DNA from: Psilocybe azurescens
Lineage: Eukaryota; Basidiomycota; Agaricomycetes; Agaricales; Agrocybaceae
Direction: 5' to 3'
DNA length: 42,050 nt
Assembly (NCBI GenBank): GCA_023853785.1
Contig: JAJIRX010000766.1
Location: 1-42,050 of the forward strand
Shown: piece by piece, positions 26,398-37,720 of the stretch
Numbering within the stretch: position 1 is the first letter of the stretch
Layout of the letters: each line of letters starts with the position of its first letter
Program-made: the position numbers and the translations under genes
The notes under the pieces: model-generated
Databases searched by the model: none
What the model was told of the DNA's origin: nothing
What the model saw: the letters and a program-made list of their open reading frames with translations, nothing else

Positions 26398-26970
26398 ATC
26401 GAAGTCTCGCCAAAGTTGTTACTAGGAGTTGTATAAGAGTGCTTGGTGATAACAGCAGTGGGCGTACTTGATGTATTTGCAAAGCATGCTGGGTGAGCGT
26501 TTCATACAATTCCAGACATATGTCAATCTGTAAGAGCTATATCCATTTCATCAAACTGGAAAACACGCTAAGCACAGGCTGCGAGAGGTTGCAAGCGCTG
26601 CGAACTGCGAAACTTGAAGCGCATGCGTGCCACAGTTGAATAGTGGCATTTGCAGAGCAGCTATGGGCGAACGGACGAGTTGGTAGGAGCGAAAACATGC
26701 TAGAAAGTCATTAACTGTGCTTAAGGCTCCACCTAACCTAAACCAGTCAAGCTGAGTGCTGAGCGCTGAACTTTAAGGGCGATTTACAGCTGACATTTGT
26801 CATTGTCATTGTCAATGGTGAACTTCAAGAGTTTGTGTGACACAAGCGTGACCTATTGTGTGACACAGACAAACTTCGTTCCAAAATTAGCTTTACGTGA
26901 TAAAAAAGATGTTCTAATCGCAAAGAACACTTTAGACTGTGTCTCTAGGGAACACCGTAAAAAAAACAGT
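26398..26970. other. Actin 4 upstream region
   Basis: Contains the shared block at 26583-26629 with core TTGCAAGCGCTGCGAACTGC. Nothing else is recognisable up to the tRNA terminator. Confidence 0.45.
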
Positions 26971-26975
26971 AAAAA

Positions 26976-27066
26976 TTCGGGTACGGGGAATCGAACCCCG
27001 AGCTGCCGCGATCAAATCACGTGACTTTTGAGAGGCGGCAATGTTAGCTCGTTACACCATACCCGA
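26976..27066 (-). tRNA. tRNA-Glu(CUC) with 18-nt intron
   Basis: Read on the minus strand from 27066, the acceptor stem TCGGGTA pairs perfectly with TACCCGA. The D region TGGTGTAACGAGCTAACA is typical of eukaryotic tRNA-Glu. The anticodon stem is GCCGC/GCGGC and the T arm is CGGGG-TTCGATT-CCCCG. The mature anticodon loop CTCTCAC carries anticodon CUC. An 18-nt intron (27011-27028) sits one base 3' of the anticodon, the standard position. Mature length is 73 nt with discriminator A. A T5 run (minus strand, 26971-26975) immediately follows as polymerase III terminator. Confidence 0.93.
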
Positions 27067-27154
27067 CTATATATTGTGTCAAAACTGACTTAATATGGTT
27101 ATTTTTAGGTTCCAACCGGGTCCCAGTTGGTAAAAGTTTGCAGTCACTTTGAAG

Positions 27155-27698
27155 CAGTGTTGGACAGTTGTTAACTAGAGCTATGAGTTACGGTTATGGT
27201 AACTTGTAACAGTTATCCATCATATAACTTTCTCACATCCAAATCTCATGGTCAGTTCAATAGTAAAATACGTGATATTGCAGCCTCTACCATCGGTATT
27301 CCCTTGATAGGTAGAGAAATATATTTATTCTGATTTTTTAATATTTGATTTGAATAATGCTGCATGGTGCGATCTCTTTTCTCATTTCACCTCACTGTCA
27401 TTCGAAGATGAGTTAGCACTTTATGGGTTGGTGGACCTTGTTGCAGCTGGTGATGATCCTGACATTGACATAGGACTGCATGCAACAACGGGGATATACT
27501 TACTGGATGGTTAATTCAATATCTCTGATCTCAATGTGTATATTTCTGCCATTTTTGACATGCTTATACTTGAAATACTACCTAGGGGAACAGAGGCGAG
27601 CAAAATTTGATGGAACAACCTATATTTGTACAGAGTTAACAGAACTGCAACAACTGTTGTTAACGGTTAATAACAGTTACATAACTGGCACAACACTG
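27155..27698. mobile_element. Second short hAT-type transposon
   Basis: A 544-bp element with terminal inverted repeats CAGTGTTG (27155-27162) and CAACACTG (27691-27698). It is flanked by identical 8-bp target duplications CTTTGAAG (27147-27154 and 27699-27706). Subterminal regions are rich in GTTAAC/AACAGTT motifs, unlike the GGTCA motifs of the element at 17.6 kb, so it is a different family. A plus-strand stretch near 27390-27475 can be read as SFEDELALYGLVDLVAAGDD, possibly a transposase remnant. No complete transposase is present. Confidence 0.85.
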
Positions 27699-27706
27699 CT
27701 TTGAAG

Positions 27707-28202
27707 TGGAGGTTTATTTGTAAACAATGTTTTATAAATGAGACTTCTTTTAGATATTATGCCATACGGTGGTATTGAGATGTATAGAAATTTGAAATAT
27801 TAGAACGGGATGTGTTGCGGGAGGGTCCAAAAATCGGATGCAAGCTGCAGCGCACAGTGCTCAATGACTTTTACATGTGGATCAACATTAAAATGATGGT
27901 AACGTTAAGGTGGTCATGGTCGACCATTCAAAAATGCTGACATTTCTATTGTTAGACTTCAATTTCTCCAGTGTGGCAGCACATTGAACTGGCTACATAG
28001 GCTTGACAAAATCAGCGTAATAATGAGTCACTGACGGACCTAGCGAATATGATGTCTTCAATTGACACCCTTCAAGTCGAGCCCTGAGGAGAATATTGCT
28101 CTTTTCTGAATCAGCTGTGTCCGACATGGGTCTGAGCCAATCGAGCGGCAGCATGGTTGTTGTATCTACTCTTCTCATCCTGTTGACACCCCTCTGCAAT
28201 AC
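27707..28202. other. Intergenic, 3' of actin 5
   Basis: AT-rich sequence without a recognised gene. Confidence 0.4.
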
Positions 28203-29770
28203 TCAGAGGCATTCTGGTATGCGCGTCTAAATTTATATTCTCAAAAGTAGAGAATTAAAAAGACTCACTGCGGTTAACAATAGAAGAGCCGGATTCTTCG
28301 TACTCTTGTCTAGAAACCCACATTTGGTCAAAGGTAGACAGAGAAGCCAATATGGATCCTCCAATCCATGCACAGTACCTGCGTTCTGGACGAGCGACTA
28401 TGCATATCTTATGTGATGGTAAGAGAGCAGTCAGTTCTTTTTCCAGACGAGCGGCTAGGCCTTGAAACATTGTAGTTCCCCCAGAAAGTACGATTTGTTT
28501 GCATAGTTGAGGACGCATATCGATGTCGCATTTATGTATTGAGTTAATGCTTGAACAAAACCAATCAACTAAATAATCAAGCCACAGTTCTGTGAGCTTA
28601 CATAGCCATGTGAATGCCAGGTAGCTCCAGTTCAACAAGAGCTGGTTGAAAAGAGCTTCAGCAGCGCTGAATCTAAGTTCATCGGTCAAAGACTCAGTGG
28701 TATATCTACAGTAATCGTATCTACATACCTTTCATGATCGATAGTAATGCTGCTCCCATCGGGGAGCTTATAAGTACTCCCAATTGAATCTTTGACAGAT
28801 GCCATAAGCTCTTCTTCGTAGTCATAAGCAATATAGCAGTGTTTCTCCTTTAAACAACTAGCAATTTCCCTCTCAGAATCGGTCCCGAGCAGGTGTCCTC
28901 TTTCTGTCAATGTCTTCGTCAAGTAATCTGTGACGTTTTTACCCCCGTACTTGAGTCGAACCGTAGCATGTGGGATATAATGACCTTGGTAGACGGGGAC
29001 GATATGGGTGACGGTATCGCCGATGTCAACCACAATTCCGGTCTGACCTCTTTCAGAATCCTCATAGAGGCAAAGAGCAGCTTGATCGGCGACGTAAAAG
29101 GCGGGAGAATTGAATTTCTCGAACATGATCTGTGCAATCATTTCACGGTTGGCCTTGGGGTTAAGTGGAGGATCAGTCTGGAGGATTCGATGTTCCTCTG
29201 GTGCTACGCGAAGTTTATCATGGAAGACGTGATTCCAGAATCTCTCCATATCATCCCAGTTGGTGATGATTCCGTGTTCTATGGGGTTCGTTATACTCAA
29301 GAACTGGCGTCTTTCTTGGGCTTCATGACTATATCCTAAAATTAGATGAGAAAGAGACTAGACAATGGAGCTAGAGGCCGACCCTATATAGAATTCTTTG
29401 CCACCTATGTAGTTCGTATCATTGCGATAAAGAGGCTGTCCAATAGCAGGACTACAGATATGTTCAGAGTTCGTCTCATGAGAATGCGCTTGTACACTCA
29501 CGGAATAATAACAATCGGACCATCGTAACCTAAGCAAGGAAAATGACAGATGTTTAGATATCAAGATACGTGTATAACACATTTACCGGCAACTATGACA
29601 AAAGATGCTGTTTTAGATTAATGTTCATGTAAAGGAAGTGATTGGTGACCTACAGCCTGCCCTTGCAGGTATGCGATCCCCCGTCAAAAACCTGTAGACT
29701 CGTCAGAGGACACGCAGTGTAAAGACAATAGATTAAGCATGAGTACCACTGCTGCAAGATCATTATTCAT
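28203..29770 (-). CDS. Actin 5, strongly diverged actin-like gene
   Basis: Nine-exon actin plan kept: start MNNDLAAV at 29770, microexon TTGCCG at 29587-29592, last codons N-R|KCL ending at 28203. The protein is the most diverged of the array. The first nucleotide loop reads DGGSHTC in place of DNGSGMC, the second [12 protein letters not shown] in place of [12 protein letters not shown], and the exon 5 region is [30 protein letters not shown] and the C-terminal [13 protein letters not shown] are clearly actin. Two single-base anomalies break the frame: an extra G at 29660-29662 (AAGGGCAGG where KAG needs AAGGCAGG) and a missing C near 28648 (ALF|QPAL). With both allowed for, the rest stays open. 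It may be a neofunctionalised actin or a gene in decay. It is divergent to RPN10. Confidence 0.8.
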
Positions 29771-30208
29771 ATCGATAAAATCTTTCGAAAGGCAAGTGAG
29801 CGCCCAAACAGTGAGCACCACAGGCGAAGCAAGCAATACTAGATCCGGCGAAGAAGATACTTTCCAGCTGCAAGATGTTATATCTGTGCAATTGAGGATT
29901 CGACCAGACTGTGAACGTCAGACATCCGTGAATTTAACTGGAAAGTATTCGGCTCCAATTCGGCTCATTGTGGGAATCTTCGGAACCTACCAGGTCCAGT
30001 AAAGAGAATAACAGCCTCTGATACTAGCAATGCCAAACAAATGAGAGCGCGTAGCGAGACGCGTCAGCTCTTCGAAATTGCATCGAAATCCTCAGTTTCT
30101 CCTTTCTTCCCGCTACTTTCTCATCAATATACCACCTACCTCTCCGGATTCAAGGCACCCAACACACAATCCATTCTTCACTCCTAATTCCCCAAACCCT
30201 CGCCCAAG
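29771..30208. promoter_or_regulatory. Divergent promoter region of actin 5 and RPN10
   Basis: 438 bases separate the two start codons, pointing away from each other. A pyrimidine-rich tract at about 30095-30130 precedes RPN10. No clear TATA box is seen for either gene. Confidence 0.4.
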
Positions 30209-31549
30209 ATGCCTCTCGAAGCAACGATGTTGATAATCGACAACTCGGAATATATGCGCAATGGAGATTACACGCCCACACGGTTCGACGCACAATCGGA
30301 CGCTGTGAATATTGTTTTTCAGACCAAGATTGACTCAAATCCAGAAAACACCGTTGGAATCATGACGATGGCGGGCAAAGGGCGAGTTCTATTATCTTAG
30401 CATCAGAGGCATTACCACTAGGACGATCTAACCACCTTGTGGTGTCTGCAGTCCGGAGGTGCTGGTAACTCACACGAAAGATCACGGTCCCATCTTGAAC
30501 GGCATTCTTTCCGCTAAAAACAAAGCTGGTGGCGAGATTGACATCCCTACTGCGCTAGCTGTTGCCCAACTTGCCTTGAAACATCGAGAAAACAAGAACC
30601 TCCGCCAACGCATCATCGTGTTTGTTGGATCGCCCCCGGCGAGGGCGAGGACAGAGACGAGCAGGCGATGATCAAATTGGCGAAGAAGCTGAAGAAGAAC
30701 AATGTTGCCGTCGACATCGTCGCATTCGGTGATGGGATCGAAGATGGCGCTGCGTCGAGGGTGCTGAAAGCTTTCATTGACAACGTGAACAGCAGTGAGA
30801 ACTCGTAAGTTTTAACATTGTTACCCTGCTACCCTTGCACACATCGTTTACTTTGATTGATCGACCCTAACTACATGTAGACATTTACTTGCTGTTCCTC
30901 CCGGCACACATCTACTCTCCGATGCTCTTATCTCGTCACCTATTCTTTCTGCTGACAGAAGTGCCGCTGTGCCAGAGGAACTCGGTGGCACGGGTGCAGC
31001 AGCAGCAGGTGGATCCAGCTCAGCTAACGACTTTGAGTTCGGCGTCGATCCCAGTCTGGACCCTGAATTGGCGATGGTGCGTTCCTTCTCCTTAGTCATC
31101 TAACCCTCTCTCTGTGTGTTCATCTTTTAAACCCGTCTTTTATTCTCCAATAGGCTCTGCGGATGTCGATGCAAGAAGCTCAAGCACGAGAGGCAGCTGC
31201 TACCGCAGCAGCATCAGGGGCCACTGCTTCTTCCGCACCAACAACCTCCGCCGAGACACCGGCCCCTGCAACTACAACCACAACCACAAGCATACCCGCA
31301 GACCCCACAGACGACGAAGAGGAGCGCCTCCTCCAGCAGGCTTTGGCGATGTCGCAGCAGGAGACCACGGGCGAGGACGCAGACGGCGATGTGGAGATGG
31401 ACGATGAGGAAGACGATGATGAGGAAGATGACGAGGAAGATGACGACGAGGAGGACGAGGACGAGGATGCGGCTATTGCTCGGGCTATTGAGATGAGCAT
31501 GCAGACGCAGGAAGAGGATAAGAGCAAGGCTGCTCCGAAGAAGAAGTAA
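30209..31549 (+). CDS. RPN10: 26S proteasome ubiquitin receptor Rpn10 (S5a)
   Basis: Subunit of the 19S regulatory particle that binds polyubiquitin chains. Exons 30209-30381, 30452-30804, 30881-31076 and 31154-31549 total 1118 nt; one added base gives 372 codons plus stop, close to the human length. An N-terminal VWA domain starts [20 protein letters not shown] and includes [17 protein letters not shown] and [19 protein letters not shown]. Ubiquitin-interacting motifs follow: [29 protein letters not shown] and, after a long Asp/Glu tract, a third UIM-like [12 protein letters not shown]. The tail is KKK. Intron 1 (30382-30451) needs a GC donor (GCGAGT) to keep phase. The frame is broken at the C5 run 30633-30637, where one C is missing from GSP(P)[11 protein letters not shown]. 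As this is a conserved core gene, a sequencing error is likely. Confidence 0.9.
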
Positions 31550-32547
31550 TTGTTTGTGTTGGGCTCATTGGTTTGTGTGTCGTTTCTGCCATTCGAGATT
31601 TGATAGATAAATGGAGCTGTTTTTTTGTTTTCTCTATCTGTTAGGATTGATTGCTTTCGTGCTCATCGGTTTTTTTAAGAAACAGATGCCCATCTGTTGT
31701 GTACTGGTAATGCACCAGTTTTGGTTGGTAAATCCAACTGTTATTTGGCTACACCTTGACATCACTTTATCTTTATACTGGCTGATGAGGGACTGATGTC
31801 ATTGAGCGCTTAGCCTACACTGACAACCTTTGAACAAATCTGTGGCGATATTATTTTATATGTATGCGTAAATGCAATGCACGCCATCTGACTAGAAAAC
31901 GGGTTCAGAGACTTCGACAGAACAAAGCTGTTCTTTCAATCCATTCCTCAACAAATCGCAGTTGAATTCGGCTGTCGTCTATCCGTTATAATGACACATT
32001 TCCTACATCTGCGGATGATCAAGTTGCGCAGGCCGAACGAGGAATTAGCCGGAGAGCAACTGAATCTCAATGTCATTTCCAATACCCCGCACACTGACTA
32101 ATCGCCAAGGTTTGTGTGGCGGCATTTCAGAGCATTTCAGCTCATTCAATCAAGTGTGTCTTGGCTCTTGGGCGAGTCCGATGATCTGGTACAACTCTAA
32201 TTTCTGGGAGTGGTCCAATCACGTAGAATACATATCCCCCGAAGCGAGACGACCAGTGCTAAGTAATAATCAATAATCTCGGCGTGTTTGCATTCTTAGC
32301 CCCAAACAGCCCCTGGGAATGGTTTATAAAAGCAGCAGCAGATCTCACGTTGAATGCTGCTGATTTCTTGCCCCTACGAGTTATCACCTTCTTGAACCTT
32401 CTGTCCCGTAATCAATCCCTGACAACTCAGTTTTGACTCATATTTCGCTTCTTCTTCCGTTCATCGTTGCCCGTATAGCCGGATATCAGCTTTTGGAACT
32501 CTTTCTGCCTTATAAACCGGTACTTTCAAGAAGACAGACCAACTTAA
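31550..32547. other. Intergenic, RPN10 to P450-1
   Basis: 3' flank of RPN10 and promoter of the P450 gene. No further gene is recognised. Confidence 0.4.
32325..32331 (+). promoter_or_regulatory. TATA box of P450-1
   Basis: TATAAAA about 220 bases upstream of the start codon at 32548, followed by a pyrimidine-rich leader. Confidence 0.55.
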
Positions 32548-34959
32548 ATGCCTCTTCCACCAGGACCAACATACCTTTTGCAGAACCTTCCTAGCCTCGC
32601 CGCCCCTCCGGCTATAGCTTTTCTATTTGCGAAGGCCCTCACCCACGTATATATTGATGTTCAGGCCTGGACAGTCATCCTGGCGTGCTGCCTTTCTTTC
32701 CCGGTGGCGATCTTCTTGAAGGTACTATACACGGACATTAGGAATCATAGAGCGGCGGCGTCTCATGGAGCTGTGCTGCCTCCAGCGGTGTACGATAAGT
32801 GGCCTGGGGGATCACGTTGCTTATGAAGATGTTGGATAATCTCAAGAATGGACACCCAGGTGCGAGATTGTCGTTGATGATTCGTGGAGAGTGTGTACTT
32901 ATTATGCTTGTTTGGCGCACCCTGTCAAGGCGATATGTTCGTTGAATGGTCAGAGAAATATGGAAATACGTGGAACTTGAGAATTTTGTTCGAGAATAGG
33001 GTGGGTTCCAAGGTTGCCTGGCTTTGAACCTGGTTCTACAACCATTACTGTATATAGTTCTTCACTACGGAGCCGGAATATATTAAAGCTATTCTGGCCA
33101 CTCAATTCGACAACTTTGAGAAAGGTGAGTGCTACTGAGCTTTTCTAGCTTGGCCAAGAGACTGATTGTATGTCGTCGAGGCCCTCACTTCAACGACCAA
33201 ATGCGTTCCGTATTGGGAACGGGGTTTTCAACTCTGACGGTCAGTACTTATTCACCGTGGCATCCGCAACTAATCATACTTATCGAACGCGAATTCAGGC
33301 GAAATGTGGAAGTAAGGCCTTCTCTGAACGCTCCATGGCGTGTTTTGAAATCACCGTCGTACTGACTGTTCATCAGATTCCATCGTGCGATGACGCGCCC
33401 CTTTTTCAGCAAAGATCGCATTAGCCACTTTGATATCTTTGATCGACACGCCACGGAAGCGCTGAACCAGCTCAAAGCCCGCCTCCGCGAAGGGTTCCCC
33501 GTCGACATCCAAGATCTCGCCTCCCGGTTCACCATGGACTCTGCTACTGAATTTCTCTTTAGCAAGAACGTACACTCTCTGGGTGCTGGCCTCCCGTATC
33601 CACATTACTCTCCGCTTGTGAACACGGTTGCGCACGACCATCCTGCGAACAGGTTCTCCAAGGCGTTTGATGAGGCGCAGAGGCTTATTGCTTTGAGATC
33701 GAGGAGGGGTGTTAATTGGCCGCTGGCTGAGTTTTGGAAGGATAAGGTCAATGAGCAGATGGTTGTGGTGAATGGGTTTATAGAGCCTATCATGAGAGCG
33801 GCTGTGGAAAGGAAGAGGATGCTCAGCGGCGATAGTGGCGCTGAAAAGTCGTCGGAGAAGGTGGCTTTTAACACGGACAGGGAGGTAAAAGATGGAGAAA
33901 GCTTGTTGGATCATTTGATCAACTACACTGAAGGTATGTTTTAGTGTTAAATATCAGAAGCAAACTTGACTTACGAGTTTCTTGACCAGACGAGACTGTT
34001 CTACGTGACGAAATTCTGAATATTCTTCTGGCAGGACGCGATACTGTGCGTTCAGAATTATGATACCCTATCGAATCGTCACATCCGCTCACACTTTGCA
34101 ACAAGACAACAAACAGCATAACATATGCCATCTACATGCTCGCCGAACATCCTGACGTCCTCCAACGCCTAAGAAACGAAGTGCTCGAAAAGGTCGGTGA
34201 TACCCGCCGGCCTACATTCGAGGCGATGAAAGACATGAGATATCTTCGCGCCGTCATCAACGAAACGCTTAGATTGTACCCTGCCGTGTACGTGTCTCGC
34301 TTTGACAAGTCGTTTGTCTGCAAAAGGCAAGATATCTGACGAATGGGGTAAATAGTCCGTTCAACATCAGGTCTACCGCAAATCCTGTCATCCTTCCGGG
34401 TAAATATGGTAATAAGCCCTTTTATCTCCCCTGCGCATAGCAAGTGAGTCTTTTATGCTCTGTGGTCTGTGAGCGAATTCATGCTGACCTTGGAGATAGG
34501 GCGCCCTACAGCGTGTTGTTAATGCATCGGAGAAAAGACCTCTGGGGTCCTGACGGTAAGTCAATTTGAAGGTTTACTGTCACGCAACTGGAAAGATCTA
34601 ATTTACGCATTGCAGCTGATGTATTCGATCCGGATCGTTTCCTGGACGCCCGTTTGAGGAAATATATCACTCCGAATCCCTTCATTTTCCTCCCTTTCAA
34701 CGCCGGACCAAGAATATGCTTGGGCCAGCAGGTACGTTCGACGCAATTCCTTCATGGTCATTCACTCCCTCCATTTGTCTCGCTGACACGCCATTGAAAT
34801 TTCCAGTTCGCCTACCACGAAACGTCGTTCTTCCTCATCAGGTTATTACAGCAATTCTCCAGCATCACCCACGTTTATGACGCACAGCCCCGACATCGCG
34901 TCCGCCTCACGAGTGGAACACCAGTGAAGGTCCCAAAGGAAGGGATAAAATTAGGATGA
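32548..34959 (+). CDS. Cytochrome P450, CYP63-like
   Basis: Haem-thiolate monooxygenase, probably ER-anchored by hydrophobic segments near residues 20-60. Twelve exons keep phase: 32548-32859, 32930-33000, 33058-33124, 33181-33239, 33299-33311 (13 nt), 33377-33933, 33990-34045, 34106-34287, 34356-34443, 34500-34555, 34616-34731 and 34807-34959; about 576 aa. Visible motifs are [17 protein letters not shown], the I-helix [15 protein letters not shown], the ExxR helix [17 protein letters not shown] and the haem loop [12 protein letters not shown]. Overall pattern and length resemble CYP63 of white-rot fungi, which act on hydrocarbons and xenobiotics; the substrate here is unknown. Three indels disturb the frame: a missing G at 32806-32810, a missing G at 33221-33224 and an extra C at 34428-34431. 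All lie in homopolymers, and exon phases agree only after allowing for them. Confidence 0.85.
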
Positions 34960-35665
34960 AGAGTTATATGACAATGAGCGTTATGGGCGGATGTTGGGTT
35001 AAGTTGGAGGAGGCAGTGAGTAGCGACGATGCTATGAACGTGGTATGAGTAGAACCAAACTATTCATAAAGATGAAAGTTGGTTGGAAAGCTGTGTGTAT
35101 TTTATCTATCCAATATTGATTCAGTGTGTAATTTTACGGATGTCAATTGACAATATTGTCTACTTTATGCGCTGTGAGAGCTCTTGAGCTCATATGTTTG
35201 CCTTGTATCGTTTTGTCTTCCTTGGCATCAGCTTTCAGACTTCGACGCAACTCCGACAATATTACCAGAAACTTCTGCACCCAAGCGATGCTAATCAATT
35301 CTCAAATCACCGGTATCTTTCGGAATATCTTCACTGAAGCCCTACGAGGATTAATCAAACAGATTCTGATCATTGCAGGAAGGAGAAGCAATCAATGACA
35401 CAATTCGCCACTCGTGCGTCACCTCTTCCGTTCTGCGCTGCTCTGAGAATCTCTAAATACTGGTTGCAGACTACAAGTAGAGACCACCATGCATCTAGCA
35501 ATACTGGCTTTGGATTTCCTAGTGATCGCCTTCTATGCAGTCTCGAATTAGCGCCTCTGCTGCAGGGCCTCTAGGCGTGATTATGCAATCGAAGGGAGCG
35601 GGGTATCTGGTAAACGGCGATCCAAGAAATTAGCATGCATACTACACAATTGACGTGGAAATTCC
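34960..35665. other. Intergenic between convergent P450 genes
   Basis: Shared 3' flank of two convergent genes. A short frame at 35147-35398 has no recognisable motif and probably is not a gene. Confidence 0.4.
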
Positions 35666-37720
35666 TCACGAGAGTAAACCGCTGGTGAATTCTGCTTTGA
35701 GCTTCACAGGGTTTCCGAGATCATCGAGAGGTGGCTTGATATCGTATACGGATAGGACAGAAGAGACAATCGAGTAGAGTGCATTGTCACTCATGTGCCT
35801 TCCTGGACACTGACTACCATTGGAACTCAGTTGTCGTGATATTTCTTTCCTTCAAAGGAATTGATTGAGGCATGCTTACCGACGCCCAAAACCAAAAGCC
35901 GCGCAATCTGGATTTCTCGCGTTGGGGTCCAGTTCACCATCCTTCAAGTATCGGTCGGGCTCGAATTCCATTGGGTTGGTAAAGACATCCGGGTCGTGTA
36001 AAATGGCCCTGTTGACGTTATGTGACTTCTCCGCAACCAGGGGTTTAGAGAATCACAAGGCGAACGTACCATGCATTTCCCATTACCACGGTTCCACGGG
36101 GATGAAATAACCGTCGTATTCATCATCCTCGGTGCACATATGACCCACAGCTATACGTTCTTTAGCATCTCTAAAATTATAGTTACAGGAAAATTCAATA
36201 CCAAGAGGCGTGACCTGGTTCCAACGCACGCTTTCTTTGACTAAGGCGTTGATATAGGGCAAAGAATCTCGGTCGCTGAAGTCTGGGAGACGGTTTCGAC
36301 CAACTACGGCGTCCAGCTCTGCTTGTGCCTTTCTTTGTACTTCGGGATAAAGCGCCATCGCCAAAAAGAACGACTGCACTGTAGAGACAGTCTGCAATAT
36401 AGGATTCATCAATTTGTAAGCGGAGAGATTAGCGTTGGATGACCCACCGTGTCTGCGCCACCTGTGGCATGACATGGATTAAGTTTGTGGAACCAACAGT
36501 GATGGGAGTTGGAGCTACGCACCCACGTATGCTACGGCTGCAGTGTCTTGAGCAAGCTTTCTTTCTTCAGCATAAAGTGGATCGCTCTTATCAGGTAGAC
36601 GTTCTATTAGCGTTGCAGACAGCGACGGCACCGCAGTCCCTTTTTCTGCGTATATAATCTCAAGTCAATATTTAATCGCATGCTCAGGGAAATTAATTCG
36701 AAACCATTTCACTCTCAGCATACTTGAACGGCTTCTCAGCAACGTCGGCATTTACAGTTCTCCACCGTGCGGCTTTTCGCTTGAAGCCGGCTCCAGGAAA
36801 CCAGGAGGGAACGTGCAATAGAACAGGTATGAGATCCACCAAAAATGTGCCAGGAATTCCCGCTTCAGCTAGACCCATGAGCGCCTCCTCAGCGTTCGAT
36901 ATGTACGGATCAGCTGACTCTTTGACGGTTATACCATATGCTACACTCATGATGGTAGTAGCAAATGTGCTATATATTGAAAGCTCAGAAGACACGAAGC
37001 TATGATAATTGACATCGCAATCAACTCACTGTCGGATATGATGCATAAAGTTCTCAGGCGATACGAGAAGTCGATTAAGCAATACTCGAGCTTCGCGCAA
37101 TTGAGTTGGACGATATTTCCAGACGATATTGTGATGGAAATGCTCATTGAAAGCTCTGCGATGTCGACGCCACCATTGTCCGTAAGGAAGCATGGCCATG
37201 TTATAGTCCCAGTTCATCCTAATTGAAAGAAATATCAATACGAGATAGCATAGGCTCACCATTGACAAAATGGAATATTACAGTTCAATAACCATAGGCA
37301 TTCGCATTCTATCCGAGTAGTTTGAAGATCGTTTATCGAAGAGGTCACTAGTTCTTTTGAGAGACCCCAGGACCATGAACGGCTGGCCGAGGACTTCGAA
37401 ATATATCATATCGCCTAAGACACAATAAGCTATACTGGCCATTAAATTAAAAAGGCGTAAAGCTGAAGCGCACCATAGGTTTTAGACCATTCGTTGTAAG
37501 CAATCCACGGTTTATCCTGAGGCATATCCAGTAGATTTCCGATTATCGGATAGCCTTTGGGACCAGGGGGTAGAGGAAGGTTCTTTGGGTTACGTTTTCG
37601 GGATTTACCCCATAAAGCCTGTGCAACGAGTGCATATGCGAGTGTTCCAACGAGGACCGCATATACAGGGTAGGTTACAAGCAAAGCAGTCATTCTCGAG
37701 AGCATAAACATGGCGGGCAT
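35666..37720 (-). CDS. Cytochrome P450, OrdA-like Agaricomycete type
   Basis: Begins at ATG 37720 with a hydrophobic anchor (about residues 10-35) and the proline hinge LPLPPGPKGYPIIGNL. Early exons are 37474-37720, 37282-37414 and one starting at 37218; the last exon is 35666-35815. Motifs seen: MAMLPYGQWWRRHRRAF (C-helix), GGADTT split by an intron (I-helix), KESVRW (ExxR), EDDEYDGYFIP, and a haem loop split by an intron that reads FGFGRRQCPGRH. Such proteins are often annotated as O-methylsterigmatocystin oxidoreductase-like in mushrooms; the substrate is unknown. A C is missing at 36098-36101 (ATCCCCGTGG, where FIPRGTVVMGNAW needs five C), which otherwise stops the frame. It is convergent with the CYP63-like gene, with no sign of recent common duplication. 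Confidence 0.8.

Noticed and set aside
31180..31527. Minus-strand frame with a long poly-Ser run
   Set aside because: It is the complement of the Asp/Glu-rich tract of RPN10, not a gene.
33351..33914. Minus-strand 187-codon frame
   Set aside because: Antisense to the largest exon of the CYP63-like P450, which has clear family motifs on the plus strand.
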